The notes: generated by a model from the letters alone, not told the origin. Shown: positions 45,377-55,032, counted from the first letter of the stretch. The stretch: 64,000 nt of DNA from Lysinibacillus fusiformis (GCF_016925635.1 NZ_CP070490.1:4947086-5011085); one strand, 5' to 3'. Numbers and translations are program-made.

Positions 45377-46021
45377 TTAAAATCCATTTAAAAAAGGATT
45401 TGTCTCCATTTCTGCACCTACAGTTGTATAATTACCGTGGCCAGGATAGATAATAGTATCCTCAGGTAGTGTCAACAGCTTATTATGGATAGATTCCAAT
45501 AATATTTTGGTTGATCCACCCAATAGATCTGTACGTCCTACACCTTGTTCAAATAATGTATCTCCTACGATGGCAAAACCATCCTTTTCAAAGATATAGG
45601 ATATACTACCAGGCGAATGCCCTGGTGTAAAAACAGCTTGAAAAACAAAATTACTCATTTCAAATTGCTGTTCTTCTTTGATGATTGTGTCTTGTGCTGG
45701 TGCAGCTACCCGATAATCTGGTAATGCAGCATATTTACTAGAGCCGTTCTTCGTTGGATCGGCTAGCCAACTAACTTCCTTTTCATGAATCCATACAGGA
45801 ACGTCAAATACCTCACGCACAGCATCCACTGCCCCTATATGATCAAAATGGGCATGTGTTAAAAAGATAGCAAGAGGTTTTAAGCCGTTGCTACGGATTG
45901 TTTTAATTAGACGCTCCGCTTCCTCACCTGGATCAAATACGATACATTCTTTTTCTTTATTCGATACGATATAGCAATTCGTTTGGACGGGACCAAGAGA
46001 ATAACTTCGTACGTTCATCAT
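45377..46021 (-). CDS. yqgX: Metallo-beta-lactamase fold hydrolase YqgX (glyoxalase II-like)
   Basis: 214 residues from the ATG at 46021, with GAGGTG 6 bases upstream (the GTG at 46030 is part of the ribosome site). Metal-binding motifs: THAHFDHIGA (HxHxDH), TPGHSPGSISY, GDTLFEQGVGR and YPGHGNYTTVG. The family hydrolyses thioesters; in B. subtilis YqgX has been linked to bacillithiol-dependent methylglyoxal detoxification. It is a single gene, convergent with yqgY. Confidence 0.88.
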   Translation of the reverse strand: MMNVRSYSLGPVQTNCYIVSNKEKECIVFDPGEEAERLIKTIRSNGLKPLAIFLTHAHFDHIGAVDAVREVFDVPVWIHEKEVSWLADPTKNGSSKYAALPDYRVAAPAQDTIIKEEQQFEMSNFVFQAVFTPGHSPGSISYIFEKDGFAIVGDTLFEQGVGRTDLLGGSTKILLESIHNKLLTLPEDTIIYPGHGNYTTVGAEMETNPFLNGF

Positions 46022-46190
46022 AGTTATCACCTCAACTTCCTATTATACAGGCTTTGCCACAATTTGACGATAAATGTTCATAGTTTGCGCTATTTTAGTT
46101 CTCGACAAAAACAAGTAGAACGTTTACAATTAAGGAGGAATATTGTTTGCGACATTCATTTTCTGATGTCGAAAGGAGTGTCTATTTTTA

Positions 46191-46370
46191 ATGAACTTAT
46201 TAATGGTTATTTTTGGTCTAGTAGCGATTTTAGCTGTAGTTGGTACATTCCAAGCAATTAAAGAAAAGAACCTATTAAGCGTTGTTTTCAACTTATTAAG
46301 TGCTGCTGTATTCGGATGGTTCGTCATCATGACGATTGTTAACAGCGGTTACCCACCAAAATTACACTAA
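46191..46370 (+). CDS. yqgW: DUF2759 family small membrane protein YqgW
   Basis: 59 residues, too short for most gene tracks. AAAGGAG lies before the ATG. It has two hydrophobic helices: MNLLMVIFGLVAILAVVGTF and AAVFGWFVIMTIVNSGYP, with KEKN between them. The end (FGWFVIMTIVNSGYP) closely resembles B. subtilis YqgW. The function is unknown. Confidence 0.8.
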   Translation: MNLLMVIFGLVAILAVVGTFQAIKEKNLLSVVFNLLSAAVFGWFVIMTIVNSGYPPKLH

Positions 46371-46380
46371 AATTCAGACA

Positions 46381-46418
46381 AAAAAAGAGCAGTCTCCTCG
46401 GAGATTGCTCTTTTTTTG
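46381..46418. terminator. Bidirectional terminator between yqgW and tyrosyl-tRNA synthetase
   Basis: GAGCAGTCTCC / GGAGATTGCTC stem flanked by AAAAAA on one side and TTTTTTT on the other, so it can serve both strands. Confidence 0.9.
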
Positions 46419-46425
46419 TTTATCA

Positions 46426-47649
46426 TTACTTATTAAATTGAAGGAATCGTTTCTTGCCAATTTGTAGGACATCACCATTCATCAATACTTGTGATAGATC
46501 ATCAATTGCTATTTTTTCTCCATTCAAGGATACACCATTTTGCTTGATTAACCGCAAAAACTCACTCTTACTCTGAATAAAGCCCATTGCCACTAGTTGT
46601 GGCATAATATCCACGATTCTTTCCTTATCAATTTCTAAGAGCAGTAGAGGAATGTTTTTTGGTATTTCCTTTCTTTGAAATGCTGCATCAAAATAAGATT
46701 TTGCTTCCTCCATTGCTGTAGCTCCATGGTATAAATTCGTAATAATTTCTGCTAATTGAAATTTCAGATCACGGGGATTCTCTCCCATTTGTAGTCTATC
46801 TTGAATAGCCTGCACTTGTAGTGGATGTTCATCTGTTGCTAATTCAAAATATTTGATAATTAAAGTATCTGGTATTTCCATCACCTTTTTAAACATAATC
46901 TCAGGTGCTTCATTGACACCAATATAATTGCCTAAGCTTTTACTCATTTTTTCAATGCCATCTAATCCCTCGAGTAATGGCATAAAAATAGCAATTTGTT
47001 TTTCTAACCCTCGATGCTTTTGTAAAGTGCGTCCCATTAGAATATTGAACGTCTGGTCTGTTCCACCTAACTCTATATCAGCCTCTAGCTCTACCGAATC
47101 ATATGCTTGCATAAGTGGGTAGAAAAACTCATGAATGCCAATTGGGATTTGCTGATGGTAACGTTTCTGAAAATCTTCGCGCTCTAAAAGTCGAGCAACA
47201 GATGTCGTGGCTGCCAGCTGAATGACTTCTTCAAATGACAGCTTTGCTAACCATTCACTATTAAAACGAACCGTTGTCTTGTTCTCATCTAGCACTTTAA
47301 AAATTTGCTCACAATATGTTTGGGCGTTTTTCTTCACTGTATCATCATTTAAGGCTGTTCGCCCCTTTGCTTTACCTGTAGGATCGCCAATTCGTCCTGT
47401 AAAATCACCGATAACAATAACTGCATGATGCCCTAAATCTTGCATTTGCTTGATTTTCCGTAGAACGACTGCATGACCTAAATGAATATCTGGTGCAGAT
47501 GGATCGAGCCCTAGCTTAATTGTTAAAGGTCGCTGATTTTTATACGATCGCTCTAATTTTTCAAGTAAATCTTGCTCATCAACAATTTTGTTAGCACCCT
47601 TCTTGATAATCGCTATTTGCTCCTTTGGTGTTAAAAACATACGAAACAT
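46426..47649 (-). CDS. tyrZ: Tyrosyl-tRNA synthetase (TyrZ type)
   Basis: 407 residues. Class I synthetase marks: KLGLDPSAPDIHLGHAVVL (HIGH motif as HLGH), GDFTGRIGDPTGK, YPLMQAYDSVELEADIELGG (tyrosine pocket) and KMSKS in GIEKMSKSLGN. A C-terminal S4 RNA-binding domain (~345-407) has LIKQNGVSLNGEKI. The sequence is of the TyrZ rather than the TyrS branch, as in the second B. subtilis enzyme. Expression is under the T-box leader upstream. Confidence 0.93.
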   Translation of the reverse strand: MFRMFLTPKEQIAIIKKGANKIVDEQDLLEKLERSYKNQRPLTIKLGLDPSAPDIHLGHAVVLRKIKQMQDLGHHAVIVIGDFTGRIGDPTGKAKGRTALNDDTVKKNAQTYCEQIFKVLDENKTTVRFNSEWLAKLSFEEVIQLAATTSVARLLEREDFQKRYHQQIPIGIHEFFYPLMQAYDSVELEADIELGGTDQTFNILMGRTLQKHRGLEKQIAIFMPLLEGLDGIEKMSKSLGNYIGVNEAPEIMFKKVMEIPDTLIIKYFELATDEHPLQVQAIQDRLQMGENPRDLKFQLAEIITNLYHGATAMEEAKSYFDAAFQRKEIPKNIPLLLLEIDKERIVDIMPQLVAMGFIQSKSEFLRLIKQNGVSLNGEKIAIDDLSQVLMNGDVLQIGKKRFLQFNK

Positions 47650-47757
47650 CTCCTTGTAATATTAAATATTAATATTGCAAGTTCTATAAGAGTTAATGGA
47701 TTACCGACTGTTGTAAAGGCTTTAATAACTTCTGTACACGTTTCTGCTTAGAAGGCA

Positions 47758-48050
47758 TAAAAAAACGCCTTTAGGAAATTCCTAAAGGACGTAGATAAAC
47801 GTGTTACCACCTTTTTTCAAGAGCTATTCACATAGCCCTCCTCAACAAGTACAGCCGTAGCGATACTTTTGCAATGATTACGGATGCAACCCCGTCGTAG
47901 CCTACTAAAGTTTCGGTACGCAGCTCCAAGATGTATTCACTTTAATATCCCTTGCGCCTCTCAACAACCGGCTACTCTCTGTCAGTTCCATTAAAGTTAC
48001 TCGTTCTTTTCCATGCCTTTCACTCTTATACTCCGAAATGCGAAAAACAA
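47758..48050 (-). ncRNA. T-box leader, tyrosine-specific
   Basis: The minus-strand RNA upstream of tyrZ has the T-box antiterminator core GGTGGTAACACG (47800-47810). It is followed by the terminator stem CGTCCTTTAGGAA / TCCTAAAGGCG and TTTTTTT (47758-47791). A TAC triplet in GTGAATACATC lies in the stem I specifier region and fits tyrosine. Uncharged tRNA-Tyr should allow readthrough. The remaining 48051-48286 holds no gene. Confidence 0.88.
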
Positions 48051-48286
48051 ATCTTCGTTATGCAGATATTTAAAATTATTATAATCGTATTTTTCTATTT
48101 GTCAATAAAAAGAGAGGTCCAATAAAGTGTTTTCACTTTACATAGCAATGTAAAACAAAGGAAATCTATAAATTTTATGAAAGGTGTTTTCTTTAGCATA
48201 AGATTCACAAATTATATGAATGGTTGTCGTGACTAATTCCTTCTCCATATTTAAAATAGAAGCCAATGGTCTTTTAAAAACAATAT

Positions 48287-48320
48287 AAAAAGAGAGATCC
48301 CTATACGAGATCTCTCTTTG
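48287..48320 (-). terminator. Terminator of the ltaS gene
   Basis: AAAGAGAGATCTC / GGGATCTCTCTTT stem followed by TTTATATT on the minus strand, just after the stop codon. Confidence 0.85.
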
Positions 48321-48321
48321 A

Positions 48322-50217
48322 TTATTTAACTGACTCCTGCTTTAAATTACCTGTTTTTTCATCATAGAATCGTAGCAAGTCTCCATTGATGATAGCATCG
48401 GAATTTTCCAGCTCCATTGTTGCACGATCAGCATAAGACTGACATGGCTCACCCTCTATTTCTTCACCAGTTGCTTTGTCATAGCAAGCTTCACCAGCAT
48501 AGACGTATTTATCTGTAATAAAGCGTCCATCACGGAAGACTACAAAGTCCTCATGCTCTGGAGAGAATAAATCTGCACCCATTTGCATATCTTTTGACGT
48601 TTCAACGCCAAGAAGGTGTAAGATCGTTGGACGTAAATCCATTTGTCCTGAAATCTCTGTCATTTCTTTTCCATCGCCAGCTCCTGGGATGTGGATGAAT
48701 AAAGGTACTTCTTGAAGCATGGCATTATCCATTGGTGTAATTTGATCTTTACCTAAATATTGTGCCATTGCTTTATTATGGTTCTCAGAAATACCATAGT
48801 GATCCCCATACATCACGATAATAGAGTTATCATAGACACCTTGATCTTTTAACTGTTGGAAGAAGTCTTTTAAAGCTTCATCCATGTAACGTACTGTTTG
48901 GAAGTAACGATTTAATGTACCTGAATTTGAATCATATTCAGGAATCATAATATCTTCTGGGTCCAATGTAAATGGATAATGGTTCGTTAATGTAATAAGT
49001 CTAGAGTAGAATGGCTGTGGCATATCTTTCATTAAAGCAGCTGATTGCTCTAAGAATGGAACATCTTTCATCCCCCAGTTTACAGCTTGCCCCTCTTCCA
49101 CAGTATATGAATCTATATCGTAGAATTTATTAATTTTTAACGATTGATACATCATGTCACGGTTCCAGAATGATTTATTATTAGGGTGCATGACATTTGT
49201 AAAGTATCCATTTTCTCCAAGGCGTTCAGCCATTGAATTATACGTATTTCCACCATGCGTGAAGAATACAGCACCTCGACCTAATCCAAACAATGAGTTT
49301 TCAACAATAAACTCAGAGTCAGATGTTTTTCCTAGACCTGTTTGATGATAGAAGTTGCTGAAATAATACGTATCTTTATCTTTTGTTAAAGAGTTTAAGA
49401 ATGGCGTGATTTCATGACCATTCATGTCATTATTGATGACAAAGTTTTGTAAAGACTCCATCGACACAACAATTAAGTTACGACCTTTATATTTCCCAAA
49501 CATCTCTGGATTCACAGCAGCCTGATTAGAGCGTATATAGTTATTCACTTCTACTAGCTCACTACCATCGGCTAACGCACGTTGCGCAGATGATTTAGAT
49601 TGAATATAAATGTCATACAAGTGGTAATTGTACGTACCAATGTTTTTTACTAATAATTCGCGGTCAAAACTACGTGTTAGTAATTGCGGACGCTCAGTTT
49701 CTGCTAATCCTAGGTTTAAGAATGTCATTGCTATCGCTAGCACAAAGAATGCACGACGGAACTCAACATTCACTTTAAATACTTCTTTCATTTTCGGTAA
49801 AAATTTATTCGCTAAGATTAAAATAACGACATCAACGAAATATAATACATCCCAAGGCTCCACTATCGCTGCTACTGATGTTCCTAAGTCACTAAAGTTA
49901 CTTGTTTGGAATAATACTGGTAGCGTAATAAAATCATTGTAGAATCGATAGAACGCTACATTTCCGTATAAGACTATGGACAAAATAACACTGACCGTAA
50001 TCAAATAACGATTTCTAGCTTTTGCTGATTTAAAGAATAGTGATAAACCATACGTAAATAGCAAGAAGCTTAGTGGATTAATAAATAAAATAAATTGTTG
50101 CATTGCATTTTCAAGTTTCATTTCAAAGCTTGTGTGGTAAACAATGACCGTTTTGATCCAAGTTGCTATAATTGCTAGTATCATAAATGAATGTTTAGGC
50201 CACTTTATTGATTTCAT
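48322..50217 (-). CDS. LTA synthase family protein (polyglycerolphosphate transferase)
   Basis: 631 residues from the ATG at 50217, with GGGAGG 9 bases upstream (an ATG at 50226 is too close to that site). Five N-terminal membrane helices (~1-190) are followed by an extracellular alkaline phosphatase-like domain. Catalytic features: VVSMESLQNFVI (metal-binding Glu), HQTGLGKTSDSEF (nucleophile Thr), YGDHYGISENHN and HIPGAGD. It polymerises glycerol phosphate from phosphatidylglycerol into lipoteichoic acid. The specific paralogue (LtaS, YfnI, YqgS or YvgJ) is not decided by sequence here; the position next to yqgQ resembles yqgS. Confidence 0.88.
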   Translation of the reverse strand: MKSIKWPKHSFMILAIIATWIKTVIVYHTSFEMKLENAMQQFILFINPLSFLLFTYGLSLFFKSAKARNRYLITVSVILSIVLYGNVAFYRFYNDFITLPVLFQTSNFSDLGTSVAAIVEPWDVLYFVDVVILILANKFLPKMKEVFKVNVEFRRAFFVLAIAMTFLNLGLAETERPQLLTRSFDRELLVKNIGTYNYHLYDIYIQSKSSAQRALADGSELVEVNNYIRSNQAAVNPEMFGKYKGRNLIVVSMESLQNFVINNDMNGHEITPFLNSLTKDKDTYYFSNFYHQTGLGKTSDSEFIVENSLFGLGRGAVFFTHGGNTYNSMAERLGENGYFTNVMHPNNKSFWNRDMMYQSLKINKFYDIDSYTVEEGQAVNWGMKDVPFLEQSAALMKDMPQPFYSRLITLTNHYPFTLDPEDIMIPEYDSNSGTLNRYFQTVRYMDEALKDFFQQLKDQGVYDNSIIVMYGDHYGISENHNKAMAQYLGKDQITPMDNAMLQEVPLFIHIPGAGDGKEMTEISGQMDLRPTILHLLGVETSKDMQMGADLFSPEHEDFVVFRDGRFITDKYVYAGEACYDKATGEEIEGEPCQSYADRATMELENSDAIINGDLLRFYDEKTGNLKQESVK

Positions 50218-50411
50218 TCCTAACATCCTCCCTACTTCCTTACAAAAAAAATAATAATTTTTTACATTTTGTTACTGAAACAAAATATATCTTAATCCTT
50301 TTTTAACAGATAATCAACACATATCTTATGGAAAATTTTTTCTCCTCGCTCTTTCTATGCACTAGATATCTATATATACGTTTTGCAATGTAAAAAGTTT
50401 CGTAAAAACAT

Positions 50412-50437
50412 AAAAACAGCGGAAACCCACTGTTTTT
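50412..50437 (-). terminator. Terminator of yqgQ
   Basis: AAAAACAGTGG / CCGCTGTTTTT stem on the minus strand, between yqgQ and the ltaS-family gene. Confidence 0.75.
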
Positions 50438-50498
50438 AAGAATATTACATACATGTTACATTAATTTTACAATACCCAATTACATTATATTTCAAACA

Positions 50499-50708
50499 TT
50501 ACTTTTTATGCTCTTCCATACGAAGTCTTGTTGTTTCTTGTCGAATTAGTAGCAAGGCCATTTGATAATCTTTTATGTCTAGTACATTTGCTTTATAGAG
50601 TTCACGTATTTCATCCTCCATTAACATCAAATCGCCAATTGGATCACGTGTATAAATATAAGTACCATATGTTTTCAAGAGTTCATAAATATCTAACATT
50701 TTATCCAT
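50499..50708 (-). CDS. yqgQ: YqgQ family protein (DUF910)
   Basis: 69 residues from the ATG at 50708, preceded by GAGGAG and overlapping the stop codon of the cyclo-ligase gene (ATGGATAA). A longer frame from 50741 would lie in that gene. It begins MDKMLDIYELLKTYGTYIYT and has RDPIGDLMLMEDEIRELY, matching the small helical YqgQ family, which may bind nucleic acid (structure-based suggestion only). The same neighbour, yqgN, occurs in B. subtilis. Confidence 0.85.
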   Translation of the reverse strand: MDKMLDIYELLKTYGTYIYTRDPIGDLMLMEDEIRELYKANVLDIKDYQMALLLIRQETTRLRMEEHKK

Positions 50709-51294
50709 TTTCGTTCGCTCCTCGTTGTGCAAGACAGTCAATACGTTTTGTGGGTGTCACAATGATATCTACTGGGCAATCATGTGCTTCGGTAGGAACG
50801 CAATCAATGATTTGTTCATCAAAGAGCAGCGACATCAGCTTACCCTTATTATAGTTTAATACATAGCGGTCATAATAACCACCGCCATAGCCGATTCGAT
50901 AGCCATCTCGATCAAAAACAACGCCTGGTACTACAATGATATCCATCTCATTTGCGTCAACAAACTCACATCTTGCTGGAATGGGCTCACGCAAATGCAT
51001 ATATACAGTTTCAAGCTGGGCAAATGATTCAATGGCGTAAAATGACATTTCTCTTGTTTTTGGGTGACATTTAGGAACTGCGATCTTTTTACCTAGTGCC
51101 CATAACTCCTCAATCAAAAGAATCGTGTCGACTTCTGGCTTATTTGAAATGGTCATGCCAATTGTATTTGCTTCTATTATATATGGTTCCTGTAGCACCT
51201 TTTTTAAAACAGCTAATGATTGACGCTGATAGTCTGCATCCGTCATAGTGGCAAGGGCTTGGCGTACCGTGTTTCGTAAAGTTGTTTTATCCAT
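50701..51294 (-). CDS. yqgN: 5-formyltetrahydrofolate cyclo-ligase
   Basis: 197 residues. It converts 5-formyl-THF to 5,10-methenyl-THF with ATP. Visible motifs: MTISNKPEVDT near the substrate site, KKIAVPKCHPKTREM, and the conserved VPGVVFDRDGYRIGYGGGYYDRYV (split here as FDRDGYRIGYGGGYYDR) that binds the nucleotide phosphates. AGGAGGTAG is upstream. It is translationally coupled to yqgQ. Confidence 0.93.
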   Translation of the reverse strand: MDKTTLRNTVRQALATMTDADYQRQSLAVLKKVLQEPYIIEANTIGMTISNKPEVDTILLIEELWALGKKIAVPKCHPKTREMSFYAIESFAQLETVYMHLREPIPARCEFVDANEMDIIVVPGVVFDRDGYRIGYGGGYYDRYVLNYNKGKLMSLLFDEQIIDCVPTEAHDCPVDIIVTPTKRIDCLAQRGANENG

Positions 51295-51370
51295 CTAGGC
51301 TACCTCCTCTATCGTAAAACTTCATATCCTCTTGGAGTCGTTACATCGAAATGATGTCATAAAATGTAGA

Positions 51371-51398
51371 AAGCCAAAACCACTTGTGGTTTTGGCTT
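51371..51398 (-). terminator. Terminator of rpmG
   Basis: AAGCCAAAACCAC / GTGGTTTTGGC stem and TTTC on the minus strand, 10 bases after the rpmG stop codon. Confidence 0.85.
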
Positions 51399-51407
51399 AA
51401 TGAGCGA

Positions 51408-51557
51408 TTACTTAGTTTCACGGTGAAGAGTGTATTTCTTCTCGCGAGAGCAATATTTTTTAAGTTCAAGACGCTCTGGATTGTTACGCTTGTTCTTTTT
51501 AGAAATGTAGTTACGTTCGCCGCAATCTGTGCAAGCTAAAGTAATGTTTACGCGCAT
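51408..51557 (-). CDS. rpmG: Ribosomal protein L33 (bL33)
   Basis: 49 residues, too short for most gene tracks. It starts [20 protein letters not shown], with the second of two adjacent ATGs best placed after GGGAGGG. It has only one Cys-x-x-Cys pair (CTDC); the distal pair is replaced by a single Cys ([10 protein letters not shown]). The end THR-like KYTLHRETK is typical of the 49-residue L33 form. It is a structural protein of the large ribosomal subunit. Confidence 0.95.
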   Translation of the reverse strand: MRVNITLACTDCGERNYISKKNKRNNPERLELKKYCSREKKYTLHRETK

Positions 51558-51717
51558 CATTAACCCTCCCACTCTATATCAAGAATTTAAATTTGAGCAT
51601 GATTTATACGACTAACCTATTATAACATAAACTGAAAAAAAATCTACCTTCATTTCATATTAAGTTTGCATATGGTAAAATATCTTATAATTACATACTA
51701 CATTGAGGTGAAACTAT

Positions 51718-52160
51718 TGGATTTATCCATCGTATTAATGAGTATCGGGATTTTTCTGATCATCGTTTCGTTCTTTTTCAAAAATAGCTCGAAAAAAATC
51801 GAACAAGATGTCGAAGAATTATCTATCTCCATCTTCCAAGAAACAAATAATTTAAAACGTCGCCTAAAAATTGTTGAGGAAGAACTTTTATTAGAGCCTG
51901 AGTTCCAAGTGAAATCAAAATCAAGTATACACCCAAAAGGACAAAATCCTAAAGTACAACAAGTCATGCAAGCCGTTCAACAGGCTGCGCAGGCTTCAAA
52001 AGTTGGACAAACAACAGCACAAGCAAAACCCATTCATCAAATTATCGTTAGTCAGGTACTGGAATTAAATAAACAGGGTCTTTCGGTAGCAGATATCAGT
52101 ATTCGCTCAAATTTAACAGAAGAGCAAGTTCGGCAAGTGATTGCAAACGGGGGGCGTTGA
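51718..52160 (+). CDS. Membrane-anchored protein with C-terminal helix-turn-helix-like region
   Basis: 147 residues from the TTG at 51718, with GAGGTG upstream. One N-terminal helix (LSIVLMSIGIFLIIVSFFF) is followed by a coiled coil (SKKIEQDVEELSISIFQ..NNLKRRL), a Gln/Ala-rich linker (~80-105), and a C-terminal region VLELNKQGLSVADISIRSNL that reads as a helix-turn-helix. It overlaps or abuts the next gene and is probably an operon partner. The function is unknown. Confidence 0.65.
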
Positions 52161-52163
52161 TTG

Positions 52164-52646
52164 ATGAATAAGTCTGCCATCCGTGCATTTGGCATGGCCA
52201 TTTTTCTTATTGGGGCATTGCTCGCACTCGCAAGCCGCTTCGATGTAAATATTGGTCTTCCTACCAAGGAATTTTCCAATCATCAACAGGTAGAAGAACT
52301 GCAAAATAAATTAAATAAGGCCAATCAAGAAAACGCTTCGTTAAAGGAACAATTAAAGCAAGTAAATACGGCTGAAAAAACTTCTACTACAGATTCATCT
52401 GAACAAGCTGTTGAACAAACAGATATGGAAGTGACATCGATGTCACTGCAAATCTATAGTGGCATCACACCATATAGTGTGGCACAAAAGCTTGAAGATG
52501 GTGGTATTATTACCAATAGTGTTGAAATGGAGTTACTACTCGCTAATCCTAAATATGCTAGAAGCTTACAAATCGGCTCCTATGAGGTCCATTCTGCCAT
52601 GACTTTAGAAGAAATAGCTAATTTAATTACTGGCAAGAAACAATAA
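52164..52646 (+). CDS. Membrane-anchored YceG/MltG-like fragment protein
   Basis: 160 residues from the ATG at 52164 (GGGGGGCG ahead). There is an N-terminal membrane helix (AFGMAIFLIGALLALA) and a coiled coil (VEELQNKLNKANQENASLKE). The C-terminal ~70-residue domain ISGITPYSVAQKL-like (GITPYSVAQKLEDGGIITNS, LQIGSYEVHSAMTLEEIANL) resembles the LysM-like part of MltG/YceG. The catalytic transglycosylase domain is absent, so it is likely a binding or regulatory protein at the wall. Confidence 0.65.
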   Translation: MNKSAIRAFGMAIFLIGALLALASRFDVNIGLPTKEFSNHQQVEELQNKLNKANQENASLKEQLKQVNTAEKTSTTDSSEQAVEQTDMEVTSMSLQIYSGITPYSVAQKLEDGGIITNSVEMELLLANPKYARSLQIGSYEVHSAMTLEEIANLITGKKQ

Positions 52647-52650
52647 CTTT

Positions 52651-52689
52651 AAAAGCTGTCGCCCATTCATATTAGGCGACAGCTTTTTT
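52651..52689. terminator. Bidirectional terminator
   Basis: AAAGCTGTCGCC / GGCGACAGCTTT stem with TTTTTT on the plus strand and an A-rich start that gives T on the minus strand. It separates the convergent 52164 gene and trpG. Confidence 0.88.
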
Positions 52690-52690
52690 A

Positions 52691-53263
52691 TTACGCTATA
52701 CTTTCTAGGAAGGCTTTCATCATCATACTGCCTTCTTTTGTGCCGATTGATTCGGGATGAAACTGCAGCCCATAAAGAGGATATTCTTTATGTTGAATGG
52801 CCATAATCTCTCCATCATCACCCGATGTTGCAAGTATGTTAAAATCCTTGTGTAATGTTTGTTCTTCAATAATAAGCGAATGATAACGCATGACTTCAAT
52901 GTCTCCATCTAATTGGGCAAATAATCCCGTTTTCTCGTATTGTAGTGGGGACAGCTTTCCATGCATAATGTTTTTGGCCTGCACAATTTTTGCCCCAAAA
53001 GCCTGCCCTATGGATTGGTGTCCAAGACAAATACCTAAAATAGGGAATTTTTGATAGAGTTCTTTGATGACCTCTATCGTTATACCTGCTTCATTTGGCG
53101 TTCCTGGTCCTGGTGATAAAATTATGGCTTCTGGCGACAATTTTTGAATTTCTTCTATAGTAATGGCATCGTTTCGCAAGACCTTGACACTTTTCCCAAG
53201 CATACTGATTTGTTGAAAAAGATTATAGGTAAAAGAATCGTAATTATCAATTAATAAAATCAT
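52691..53263 (-). CDS. trpG: Anthranilate/aminodeoxychorismate synthase, glutamine amidotransferase subunit
   Basis: 190 residues, class I glutamine amidotransferase. It supplies ammonia to TrpE. Catalytic Cys in GICLGHQSIGQ (~79) and His-x-Glu in GLQFHPESIGT (~170). LIDNYDSFTYNL and LSPGPGTP are family marks. It overlaps trpE by 4 bp. In Bacilli the same subunit often serves both tryptophan and folate synthesis (PabA/TrpG). Confidence 0.93.
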   Translation of the reverse strand: MILLIDNYDSFTYNLFQQISMLGKSVKVLRNDAITIEEIQKLSPEAIILSPGPGTPNEAGITIEVIKELYQKFPILGICLGHQSIGQAFGAKIVQAKNIMHGKLSPLQYEKTGLFAQLDGDIEVMRYHSLIIEEQTLHKDFNILATSGDDGEIMAIQHKEYPLYGLQFHPESIGTKEGSMMMKAFLESIA

Positions 53264-54645
53264 TTTTTTACCTCCAATAGCGCACGGGCTTTATTCAGCG
53301 TTTCCTCATATTCTGACAATGGAATAGAATCGTAAACAATACCTGCTCCTGCCTGTACATGGGCCTTTTGATCCTTAATGAGCATTGTGCGAATCGCGAG
53401 GGCCAAGTCCATGTCACCTGTTGTCGAAATATAACCTACTGCTCCCGCATACACCCCGCGCTTTACTGGTTCTAATTCATTAATCAATTGCATGGCACGA
53501 ATCTTAGGTGCTCCTGACACTGTACCAGCAGGTAAACAAGCACGAAGTACATCCAGTACATGGAGGTCATCTCGTAATTCGGCTATAACCTCAGACACCA
53601 TATGCATCACATATTTATAGCGCTCAATACTCATGTATTTGATTAGTTTGACAGAACCGACTTTGGCAATACGTCCAAGATCATTGCGACCTAAATCCAC
53701 TAACATACGGTGCTCCGCTATTTCTTTGCTATCTTCTAAAAGCGCATTTGCGATGGCTTCGTCCTGTTCTATTGTCGCGCCACGCGGCTTTGTACCTGCT
53801 ATTGGATTGGTTGTCACCTTTCTATTTTTTACCTTTACAAGACTTTCAGGGGAGGTTCCTAAAATGACATAGGCTCCATAATCCATATAGAACATATAGG
53901 GTGACGGATTAGATGTGCGCAATTGACGATAGAGCGAGAATGGCGAACCCGTAAACGGCGCAGAAAAACGTTGTGATAACACAATTTGGAAAATATCGCC
54001 TCTCAAAATATGCTGCTTAGCACGTTCCACCAAAGTAACAAATCGCTCCTTTGAAATCATCGGCTTAAACTGTAGCTCATCCACGTTTAATGCCTCAAAG
54101 GTTGAGCCTGCACAAAGCTGTTGCTCCATCGTCGCTACAGCTGCCTCCATCTCCTCTAATGAACGCCCCTCGTGAAATAGATCAATCGAAGCTAATGTAA
54201 TTTCCTGCGTTACATGATCAAAAACAATAAATGTATCATAGAAAAAAACATGCACATCAGGCATAGCTAAATCATCCTGTAAATAGTCTCCGATTTTTTC
54301 TGTGTAGAACGCTGTTTCATAGCCAAAGAAACCTATGGCTCCTCCAAAGAAAGCGAAAGGATAGTTTTCTTCATGAAAGGGTATTACTTCTTTTAATTGA
54401 TCAAGCACATTGCCACTGACCTTGTCATTTTCCATTCCTTTTGAAAAGACGAATTCTTCGTTGTTTCCTTTTAGTTCAGCCACTGGATTGATGGCGATAA
54501 AGGAATATCGCCCACTCTCCTCATGTTTTGCTGAAGATTCGAACAACATTTTATGCTGCCCTCTAAGTGATTGATACACAGAGATTGGGGTCATCATATC
54601 CCCCTGTAATACTTTCATAGCATACTTTCTAAGCTCAACTGTCAT
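53260..54645 (-). CDS. trpE: Anthranilate synthase component I
   Basis: 461 residues from the ATG at 54645, with GAAGGAGAG upstream; an in-frame start at 54729 has no ribosome site and would reach toward the leader. It converts chorismate and ammonia to anthranilate. Chorismate-binding domain motifs: SPESLVKV, TNPIAGTKPRGAT, HRMLVDLGRNDLGRIAKVG, LPAGTVSGAPKIRAMQLI and QAGAGIVYDSIP. PabB is a related alternative, but the tryptophan T-box upstream supports TrpE. Confidence 0.9.
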   Translation of the reverse strand: MTVELRKYAMKVLQGDMMTPISVYQSLRGQHKMLFESSAKHEESGRYSFIAINPVAELKGNNEEFVFSKGMENDKVSGNVLDQLKEVIPFHEENYPFAFFGGAIGFFGYETAFYTEKIGDYLQDDLAMPDVHVFFYDTFIVFDHVTQEITLASIDLFHEGRSLEEMEAAVATMEQQLCAGSTFEALNVDELQFKPMISKERFVTLVERAKQHILRGDIFQIVLSQRFSAPFTGSPFSLYRQLRTSNPSPYMFYMDYGAYVILGTSPESLVKVKNRKVTTNPIAGTKPRGATIEQDEAIANALLEDSKEIAEHRMLVDLGRNDLGRIAKVGSVKLIKYMSIERYKYVMHMVSEVIAELRDDLHVLDVLRACLPAGTVSGAPKIRAMQLINELEPVKRGVYAGAVGYISTTGDMDLALAIRTMLIKDQKAHVQAGAGIVYDSIPLSEYEETLNKARALLEVKK

Positions 54646-54765
54646 ACTCTTCTCTCCTTCTCTAAGCTCTGCTCTTCTACACCTCATATATCCTTGGCAG
54701 CATTGATCTGCCAAAGGCTTTCTCTTCATTCAGCTAAATCATTTGCTGTATAAAGATAAATATAA

Positions 54766-54990
54766 AAAGGCCTTTCCATCACAAAAGGACGGAAAAGCCG
54801 TGGTGCCACCTTCATTGGTCTCCTAATTAAGAAGACCCTCTTTAAGCCTTATAACGTAGGCATCCGCTAATCCGTACTATTTTCAGGATTAGAGCTCCGA
54901 AGTCCATTCACCAAACATTTGTACTAGTTTCCACCAACCACTAGCTCTCTATAACAAATTGTACTAGCTACTATTCTTCATCAAAGCTGA
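54766..54990 (-). ncRNA. T-box leader, tryptophan-specific
   Basis: The minus strand upstream of trpE shows the T-box core AAGGTGGCACCACGG (about 54797-54811). It is followed by the terminator GGCTTTTCCGTCC...GATGGAAAGGCC with TTTTT (54766-54800). A TGG triplet in GAATGGACTTCGG fits a tryptophan specifier. It induces trpEG when tRNA-Trp is uncharged. Between 54991 and 55032 nothing else is seen. Confidence 0.88.
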
Positions 54991-55032
54991 TTTCTTGGTA
55001 ATATTGTAAAGCAATCTATCTTACAATTCAAT